Assembly: GCF_041381155.1 (NCBI RefSeq)
Contig: NC_091134.1
Location: 61,868,902-61,932,901 of the forward strand
Source: Argopecten irradians
Lineage: Eukaryota > Mollusca > Bivalvia > Pectinida > Pectinidae
Direction: 5' to 3'
Length of the DNA stretch: 64,000 nucleotides
Position numbers and translations under genes: made by a program. Of the stretch, positions 1 through 10,000 are shown piece after piece (position 1 is the stretch's first letter; each line of letters begins with the position of its first letter). The notes below the pieces were generated by a model that saw only the letters and a program-made list of their open reading frames with translations, was not told the origin of the DNA and searched no databases.

Positions 1-410
1 GGTTGTGTTTCTAAGTGTCACACTCCTCGTTGCGGGATTTGTAAGTACATTGTAGAAGGAAGTGAGATAACATTAAAAACTGGTTTTACTTTCAAAGTAA
101 AAAAGAATATGAATTGTAGATCTAGTAACGTAATATATGTAATGATTTGTGGTAAATGCTCCGAATTTTATGTCGGTCAAACGGGTACTGAATTACGTAC
201 AAGAATGACAGTGCACAGACACAGCAAATACGGACTGATCATTTACGATTTTTACCAGTAAGTAAACATATACATGAATGTTCTAAAGGAGAGTTCAAAA
301 TTTTCCCTTTATATCAGATGAATGATGCGGATGTTGTCAAACGCGAGGCTAAGGAATCTGAATTAATCAGACTTTTAAAACCTAGTTTGAACAGTGCTCA
401 TTCAAACTGA
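1..410 (+). pseudogene. Penelope-like retroelement 3' fragment (GIY-YIG domain), frameshifted
   Basis: The window opens inside a decayed retroelement ORF. Frame 1 reads a cysteine-rich stretch (CHTPRCGIC) and then a GIY-YIG nuclease core (VIYVMICGKC, then YVGQTG, then LRTRMTVHRH), and stops near base 250. The homologous continuation, with the C-terminal helix region (KREAKESELIRLLKP), is in another frame and ends in TGA near 408-410, so one frameshift separates the halves. A cysteine cluster followed by GIY-YIG at the C-terminus is the hallmark of Penelope-like elements. The reverse transcriptase part lies left of the window. It is a dead copy. The tRNA-like and ribozyme-like sequences just downstream may belong to the element's terminal repeat. 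Confidence 0.75.
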
Positions 411-460
411 CCTATTTTTGTTGTATGTAGGTACTATTTTTTCGAAAATATTATATATGT

Positions 461-535
461 AGATGTAGCTCAATCGCTTAATGGCCCTGTCTTTTACTCA
501 GCACTTGGCGTGTTCGAATCCTACCGAGCACAGTA
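461..535 (+). other. tRNA-like sequence (Lys-like, TTT anticodon loop)
   Basis: A pol III-type A box (TAGCTCAATCGCTTAATGG, 466-484) and B box (GTTCGAATCCT, 512-522) are correctly spaced. Between them a 3-bp CTG/CAG stem encloses a TTTT-containing loop resembling tRNA-Lys(TTT). Acceptor and T stems pair poorly, so this is more likely a tRNA-derived promoter or SINE head than a working tRNA. It lies between the Penelope ORF end and a hammerhead-like motif. Confidence 0.45.
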
Positions 536-633
536 AATATTTTTATATTTTCATGTTTTGTCTTTTATTTAATCCGACATTGTATTCTTTGTATTCTTCC
601 TCGTTGATTGTTTATATTTTGTCTCTTAGCAAA

Positions 634-656
634 TGACGTCATGAATTATGACGTCA
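634..656. promoter_or_regulatory. two CRE-like palindromes
   Basis: TGACGTCA occurs at 634-641 and again at 649-656, a spacing of 15 bp. This is the exact cAMP-response-element/ATF consensus. No gene start is evident nearby, so a role within the retroelement terminal region is as likely as host regulation. Confidence 0.3.
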
Positions 657-667
657 TAATACGTCTT

Positions 668-730
668 CAATAAACAGTCTGAAGAGCTCCCTTGAATGGG
701 GCGAAAGCGCTCACTAGTCAGTCGTTATTG
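668..730 (+). ncRNA. hammerhead-ribozyme-like motif
   Basis: CTGAAGA (679-685) is followed by a 5-bp stem (GCTCC 686-690 with GGGGC 698-702) and GAAA (703-706), the order of the hammerhead core CUGANGA, stem II, GAAA. CAATAA (668-673) can pair with TTATTG (725-730) to close stem I. Two GTC candidates for the cleavage site follow at about 716-723. Stem III is weak and the inner part of stem I has mismatches, so catalysis is doubtful. Hammerheads are known in Penelope-like element terminal repeats, which fits the neighbour at 1-410. Confidence 0.4.
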
Positions 731-1015
731 TTTTTATTTCTTATATATATATATATATATATGTTTCCCTGTTTATTTCTTAATACATCTGTATTACCTG
801 CTCTAAATCAGAAGTTTGGTTTTCATGAAAAAAAATTTCAAAGCATAATTCACAATATCTTTCTTTTTTTTCCAGATTTAATATCTCAATGGTTTTTTTT
901 TAATCAATTTTTATAAGAAAATGTCAATCAAACTTGCGAAGTCTCAAGATTCTAAATAAACAATTTCCGTTTCATCAGTTAATGAGAAAAGTTCCATTTT
1001 GTCTTTCCGACTTAC
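731..1015. other. non-coding gap with (TA)n
   Basis: An AT-rich stretch with a short TA microsatellite near 743-762 and T-runs. It lies in the intron downstream of the last visible macro-domain exon. I see no further exon of that gene here, so its remaining exons are probably left of the window. Confidence 0.5.
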
Positions 1016-4000
1016 CAGCTAGTATTACCGCGCGAAAAGCCAAGTAAGCATTGGGCGTGTTATTGACCTCCATAGGTACCCTCATCGTTGGGGAAGAGAC
1101 AAGATATTTGATAGGTTGACCTTCATTAAACATTTCATCCTTTTTCTCAATCTCAGCAGACTCCCCATAGGCAGGAATTATTGTAGCATTGCCCTGAAGA
1201 TAGTTAAAAAAGAACGTTCATGTTAAGGTCTCTTGACATACTTGCATGTATTTCATAATTCCATCTTATCAATTTAACCAACAAATAACTTAAAACACTA
1301 CAAAATTTTGTAACTTTGGACTAGCATCCAGGTGTCCTAACTAAAATGTAACACAAGGTTGTCAATGTCTTTTGAATCTAATTAATGTCTTCCTCCACCC
1401 CACTACAGAATAAAGTTTTCAGTGACTACATACCACTATTAATTCACCATCATGCTCACAGAATAAAGTTTTCTGTGACTACATACCACTGTGAATTCAC
1501 CATCATGCTCACAGAATAAAGTTTTCTGTGACTACATACCACTATTAATTCACCATCATGCTCACAGAATAAAGTTTTCTGTGACTACATACCACTATTA
1601 ATTCACCATCATGCTCACAGAATAAAGTTTTCAGTGACTACATACCACTATTAATTCACCATCATGCTCACAGAATAAAGTTTTCAGTGACTACATACCA
1701 CTATTAATTCACCATCATGCTCACAGAATAAAGTTTTCTGTGACTACATACCACTATTAATTCACCATCATGCTCACAGAATAAAGTTTTCTGTGACTAC
1801 ATACCACTATTAATTCACCATCATGCTCACAGAATAAAGTTTTCAGTGACTACATACCACTATTAATTCACCATCATGCTCACAGAATAAAGTTTTCTGT
1901 GACTACATACCACTGTTAATTCACCATCATGCTCACAGAATAAAGTTTTCAGTGACTACATACCACTATTAATTCACCAACATGCTCACAGAATAAAGTT
2001 TTCAGTGACTACATACCACTGTTAATTCACCAACATGCTCACAGAATAAAGTTTTCAGTGACTACATACCACTGTTAATTCACCATCATACTCACAGAAT
2101 AAAGTTTTCAGTGACTACATACCACTATTAATTCACCAACATGCTCACAGAATAAAGTTTTCAGTGACTACATACCACTGTTAATTCACCATCATGCTCA
2201 CAGAATAAAGTTTTCAGTGACTACATACCACTATTAATTCACCATCATGCTCACAGAATAAAGTTTTCTGTGACTACATACCACTATTAATTCACCATCA
2301 TGCTCACAGAATAAAGTTTTCTGTGACTACATACCACTATTAATTCACCATCATGCTCACAGAATAAAGTTTTCTGTGACTACATACCACTGTGAATTCA
2401 CCATCATGCTCACAGAATAAAGTTTTCAGTGACTACATACCACTATTAATTCACCATCATGCTCACAGAATAAAGTTTTCTGTGACTACATACCACTATT
2501 AATTCACCATCATGCTCACAGAATAAAGTTTTCAGTGACTACATACCACTATTAATTCACCATCATGCTCACAGAATAAAGTTTTCTGTGACTACATACC
2601 ACTATTAATTCACCATCATGCTCACAGAATAAAGTTTTCAGTGACTACATACCACTATTAATTCACCATCATGCTCACAGAATAAAGTTTTCAGTGACTA
2701 CATACCACTATTAATTCACAACCATGCTCACAGAATAAAGTTTTCAGTGACTACATACCACTGTTAATTCACCATCATGCTTACAGAATAAAGTTTTCAG
2801 TGACTACATACCACTATTAATTCACCATCATGCTCACAGAATAAAGTTTTCTGTGACTACATACCACTGTGAATTCACCATCATGCTCACAGAATAAAGT
2901 TTTCTGTGACTACATACCACTGTGAATTCACCATCATGCTCACAGAATAAAGTTTTCTGTGACTACATTCCACTATTAATTCACCATCATGCTCACAGAA
3001 TAAAGTTTTCTGTGACTACATACCACTATTAATTCACCATCATGCTCACAGAATAAAGTTTTCTGTGACTACATACCACTATTAATTCACCATCATGCTC
3101 ACAGAATAAAGTTTTCTGTGACTACATACCACTATTAATTCACCATCATGCTCAAAATAAAGTTTTCTGTGACTACATACCACTATTAATTCACCATCAT
3201 GCTCACAGAATAAAGTTTTCTGTGACTACATACCACTATTAATTCACCATCATGCTCACAGAATAAAGTTTTCTGTGACTACATACCACTATTAATTCAC
3301 CATCATGCTCACAGAATAAAGTTTTCTGTGACTACATACCACTATTAATTCACCATCATGCTCACAGAATAAAGTTTTCTGTGACTACATACCACTATTA
3401 ATTCACCATCATGCTCACAGAATAAAGTTTTCTGTGACTACATACCACTATTAATTCACCATCATGCTCACAGAATAAAGTTTTCAGTGACTACATACCA
3501 CTGTTAATTCACCATCATGCTCACAGAATAAAGTTTTCAGTGACTACATACTACTATTAATTCACCATCATGCTCACAGAATAAAGTTTTCTGTGACTAC
3601 ATACCACTATTAATTCACCAACATGCTCACAGAATAAAGTTTTCTGTGACTTCATACCACTATTAATTCACCATCATGCTCACAGAATAAAGTTTTCAGT
3701 GACTACATACCACTATTAATTCACCAACATGCTCACAGAATAAAGTTTTCTGTGACTACATACCACTGTTAATTCACCATCATGCTCACTGAATAAAGTT
3801 TTCTGTGACTACATACCACTGTTAATTCACCATCATGCTCACAGAATAAAGTTTTCTGTGACTACATACCACTATTAATTCACCATCATGCTCACAGAAT
3901 AAAGTTTTCAGTGACTACATACCACTATTAATTCACCAACATGCTCAAAGAATAAAGTTTTCTGTGACTACATACCACTGTTAATTCACCATCATGCTCA

Positions 4001-7000
4001 CAGAATAAAGTTTTCTGTGACTACATACCACTATTAATTCACCATCATGCTCACAGAGTAAAGTTTTCTGTGACTACATACCACTATTAATTCACCATCA
4101 TGCTCACAGAATAAAGTTTTCTGTGACTACATACCACTATTAATTCACCATCATGCTGACAGAATAAAGTTTTCAGTGACTACATACCACTATTAATTCA
4201 CCATCATGCTCACAGAATAAAGTTTTCTGTGACTACATACCACTGTTAATTCACCATCATGCTCACAGAATAAAGTTTTCAGTGACTACATACCACTATT
4301 AATTCACCAACATGCTCACAGAATAAAGTTTTCAGTGACTACATACCACTGTTAATTCACCAACATGCTCACAGAATAAAGTTTTCAGTGACTACATACC
4401 ACTGTTAATTCACCATCATACTCACAGAATAAAGTTTTCAGTGACTACATACCACTATTAATTCACCAACATGCTCACAGAATAAAGTTTTCAGTGACTA
4501 CATACCACTGTTAATTCACCATCATGCTCACAGAATAAAGTTTTCTGTGACTACATACCACTATTAATTCACCATCATGCTCACAGAATAAAGTTTTCAG
4601 TGACTACATACCACTATTAATTCACCATCATGCTCACAGAATAAAGTTTTCTGTGACTACATACCACTATTAATTCACCATCATGCTCACAGAATAAAGT
4701 TTTCTGTGACTACATACCACTATTAATTCACCATCATGCTCACAGAATAAAGTTTTCTGTGACTACATACCACTGTGAATTCACCATCATGCTCACAGAA
4801 TAAAGTTTTCAGTGACTACATACCACTATTAATTCACCATCATGCTCACAGAATAAAGTTTTCTGTGACTACATACCACTATTAATTCACCATCATGCTC
4901 ACAGAATAAAGTTTTCAGTGACTACATACCACTATTAATTCACCATCATGCTCACAGAATAAAGTTTTCTGTGACTACATACCACTATTAATTCACCATC
5001 ATGCTCACAGAATAAAGTTTTCAGTGACTACATACCACTATTAATTCACCATCATGCTCACAGAATAAAGTTTTCAGTGACTACATACCACTATTAATTC
5101 ACAACCATGCTCACAGAATAAAGTTTTCAGTGACTACATACCACTGTTAATTCACCATCATGCTCACAGAATAAAGTTTTCAGTGACTACATACCACTAT
5201 TAATTCACCATCATGCTCACAGAATAAAGTTTTCTGTGACTACATACCACTGTGAATTCACCATCATGCTCACAGAATAAAGTTTTCTGTGACTACATAC
5301 CACTGTGAATTCACCATCATGCTCACAGAATAAAGTTTTCTGTGACTACATACCACTATTAATTCACCATCATGCTCACAGAATAAAGTTTTCTGTGACT
5401 ACATACCACTATTAATTCACCATCATGCTCACAGAATAAAGTTTTCTGTGACTACATACCACTATTAATTCACCATCATGCTCACAGAATAAAGTTTTCT
5501 GTGACTACATACCACTATTAATTCACCATCATGCTCACAGAATAAAGTTTTCTGTGACTACATACCACTATTAATTCACCATCACATGCTCACAGAATAA
5601 AGTTTTCTGTGACTACATACCACTATTAATTCACCATCATGCTCACAGAATAAAGTTTTCTGTGACTACATACCACTATTAATTCACCATCATGCTCACA
5701 GAATAAAGTTTTCTGTGACTACATACCACTATTAATTCACCATCATGCTCACAGAATAAAGTTTTCTGTGACTACATACCACTATTAATTCACCATCATG
5801 CTCACAGAATAAAGTTTTCTGTGACTACATACCACTATTAATTCACCATCATGCTCACAGAATAAAGTTTTCAGTGACTACATACCACTGTTAATTCACC
5901 ATCATGCTCACAGAATAAAGTTTTCAGTGACTACATACTACTATTAATTCACCAACATGCTCACAGAATAAAGTTTTCTGTGACTTCATACCACTATTAA
6001 TTCACCATCATGCTCACAGAATAAAGTTTTCAGTGACTACATACCACTATTAATTCACTAACATGCTCACAGAATAAAGTTTTCTGTGACTACATACCAC
6101 TGTTAATTCACCATCATGCTCACTGAATAAAGTTTTCTGTGACTACATACCACTGTTAATTCACCATCATGCTCACAGAATAAAGTTTTCTGTGACTACA
6201 TACCACTATTAATTCACCATCATGCTCACAGAATAAAGTTTTCAGTGACTACATACCACTATTAATTCACCAACATGCTCACAGAATAAAGTTTTCTGTG
6301 ACTACATACCACTGTTAATTCACCATCATGCTCACAGAATAAAGTTTTCTGTGACTACATACCACTATTAATTCACCATCATGCTCACAGAATAAAGTTT
6401 TCTGTGACTACATACCACTGTTAATTCACCATCATGCTCACAGAATAAAGTTTTCTGTGACTACATACCACTATTAATTCACCATCATGCTCACAGAATA
6501 AAGTTTTCAGTGACTACATACCACTATTAATTCACCAACATGCTCACAGAATAAAGTTTTCAGTGACTACATACCACTATTAATTCACCAACATGCTCAA
6601 AGAATAAAGTTTTCTGTGACTACATACCACTGTTAATTCACCATCATGCTCACAGAATAAAGTTTTCTGTGACTACATACCACTATTAATTCACCATCAT
6701 GCTCACAGAATAAAGTTTTCTGTGACTACATACCACTATTAATTCACCATCATGCTCACAGAATAAAGTTTTCTGTGACTACATACCACTATTAATTCAC
6801 CATCATGCTCACAGAATAAAGTTTTCTGTGACTACATACCACTATTAATTCACCATCATGCTCACAGAATAAAGTTTTCAGTGACTACATACCACTGTTA
6901 ATTCACCATCATGCTCACAGAATAAAGTTTTCAGTGACTACATACTACTATTAATTCACCATCATGCTCACAGAATAAAGTTTTCTGTGACTACATACCA

Positions 7001-10000
7001 CTATTAATTCACCAACATGCTCACAGAATAAAGTTTTCTGTGACTTCATACCACTATTAATTCACCATCATGCTCACAGAATAAAGTTTTCAGTGACTAC
7101 ATACCACTATTAATTCACTAACATGCTCACAGAATAAAGTTTTCTGTGACTACATACCACTGTTAATTCACCATCATGCTCACTGAATAAAGTTTTCTGT
7201 GACTACATACCACTGTTAATTCACCATCATGCTCACAGAATAAAGTTTTCTGTGACTACATACCACTATTAATTCACCATCATGCTCACAGAATAAAGTT
7301 TTCAGTGACTACATACCACTATTAATTCACCAACATGCTCAAAGAATAAAGTTTTCTGTGACTACATACCACTGTTAATTCACCATCATGCTCACAGAAT
7401 AAAGTTTTCTGTGACTACATACCACTATTAATTCACCATCATGCTCACAGAATAAAGTTTTCTGTGACTACATACCACTATTAATTCACCATCATGCTCC
7501 TTCCTGATCACATCCTGAAGTCTATGCTGCCTGAAGCATATAAAACATCACATTGTGATAAAGTTGTTAGCTGTCAAATAGTCTTTATACTTCACAAATA
7601 CAATGTAACATAGTTTAAGGTCATGCCTTTGAATTAACCTTGAATACCTCTACAACACCAGTAAGAACAAGAGGCCCAAGGGCCTTAATGGTCATCTGAC
7701 TACCTTAGCAATAATCATATAGGAATTTAATTAGATGTTGTGTCATGGTAGCCACCTTCAATTTGGGATCAACCAGAGATGTAACAACACTTTGTCGGGA
7801 CCATGTCAGGATCATTTCATACAAGTTTCAGCCAAATTGCACCGGTAGAACTTGAGAAGTTCAAAATGTATTTTCAAGATGGCGGCTGTGGCAGCCATCT
7901 TGGATTTTAGATCGACCAGAAAAATAACAACACTTTGTCGTGGACCACTTCAGTATCATTTCATGCAAGTTTCAGCCAAATCGCACCGGTAGAACTAGAG
8001 AAGAAGTTCAAAATATGTTTTCAAGATGGCTGCTGTGGCGGCCATCTTGGATTTCGGATCAACCCGAAAAATAAAAACACTTTGTCGGGACCATGTCAGG
8101 ATCATTTCATGTAAGTTTCAGCTTAATTGCAGTGGTAGAACTTGAGAAGAAGTTCAAAATGTGAAAAGTTAACACACGGTGGATGGCAGACGACAACAGA
8201 CGAAACATGACGACTATAGGTCATCCTGACCCTTCGGGTCAGATGACCTAAAAAAAGATCACTTACATCTGCCAGCCAAAATGTCGAGTGTAGACCATGT
8301 CAATTCCTCCATCCATGAAACCAAAACTGTTTGCTGGTGAAACCTGTTACCATAGAAACAAAGGTAGGTGATGGTTTTTTTTTCATTTAATATTTAAAGT
8401 ATTACTGCATTGATTTTGTTTCAATAGCATTTATTGTAACAAATGTATTATAGTAAACGATAAAAACATATTTATCTTTATCTGCATGAGGAGAAATCTT
8501 TATATTATATCTATCTGTCGTTATATATCCACCCCTGGACTACGTCATCAGTCTGCGACTTTAAGCACTACTCCGATGCCCATGACTAGTAATTTTACAG
8601 CTGGACTAGTGCCAATTGCAATGAACTAGTCCGATTGGACTAGTTGCTCCTCATTTGTTTTATATCATAAAATCCTACATTTACAAGAATATTTTGAGTG
8701 CATTCTTTATGCGATTATTTAAGTCCGGATGCATCATTTTGTGAGAATTTGTGTTCACGAAAGCATCCAGACTGCAATTTGCAGGGGGTTCATTATCTTT
8801 CAGGAGAGGCGGTACAATTGTAATGTCAGGGGGTACTTTTCTATACTATCCGTATGCTATCTAATGTAATTTAGCCAAAATCAGGCAGTACCACACCTAG
8901 GTTTAACCAGCAAAAAAGTACTTGGTACCGCCAGATAATGAAACCCCTGAATTTGGGTTAAAAATTGTTAACTAACCATGACTGAATTTGAAGTGCTGAA
9001 GCAAAACGGCTGTATATCTAATTTTGACTAGTGATTACATAGTCGGACTAGTAAAATTTTGGGGTTCACTAGTACTAGTCCAAATGACTAGCAGCGAAAA
9101 AAGTTAGCGTCACGGACTGCGTAATAGTAAAACTGAAGGTAGTTCAGAAGACAAGAGGCCCAAAGGGCCTTAACGGTCATCTGACTACCTTGGCAATAGT
9201 AAATTTAATTTCATATGGTGTCACTTTGTCAGGACCATGTCAGGATCATTTTCAATTTCTTTCAACAAATTTTCTTTCAAACAAGAGGCCAAAGGGCCTT
9301 AACATGTAGGAAGTTAATTAGATATAGTGTCATGGTAGCCATCTTCGATTTGGGATCAACCAGAGATGTAACAACACTTTGTCGGGACCATGTCAGGATC
9401 ATTTCATGCAAGTTTCAGCCAAATTGCACTAGTAGAACTTGAGAAGAAGTTCAAAATGTGTTTTAAAGATGGCGGCTGTGGCGGCCATCTTGGTTTTCGG
9501 ATTGACCAGAAAAATAACAACACTTTGTCGGGACCATGTCAGGATCATTTCATGCAAGTTTCAGCCAAACCGCACCGGTAGAACTTGAGAAGAAGTTCAA
9601 AATGTGTTTTCAAGATGGCGGCTGTGGCGGCCATCTTGGATTTCGGATCGACCCAAAAATAACAACACTTTGTCGGGACCATGTCAGGATCATTTCATGC
9701 AAGTTTCAGCCCAATTGCACCGGTAGAACTTGAGAAGAAGTTCAAAATGTATTTTCAAGATGGCGGCCATCTTGGATTTCGGATCGACCCGAAAAATAAC
9801 AACACTTTGTCGGGACCATGTCAGGATCATTTCATGCAAGTTTCAGCCAAATCGCACTGGTAGAACTTGAGAAGAAGTTCAAAATGTGTTTTAAAGATGG
9901 CGGCTGTGGCGGCCATCTTGGTTTTCGGATTGACCAGAAAAATAACAAAACTTTGTCGGGACCATGTCAGGATCATTTCATGCAAGTTTCAGCCAAATCG

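Noticed and set aside
1405..7499. CRISPR-like look of a long regular array
   Set aside because: Units are contiguous without unique spacers, and the array lies in an animal intron next to spliced exons.
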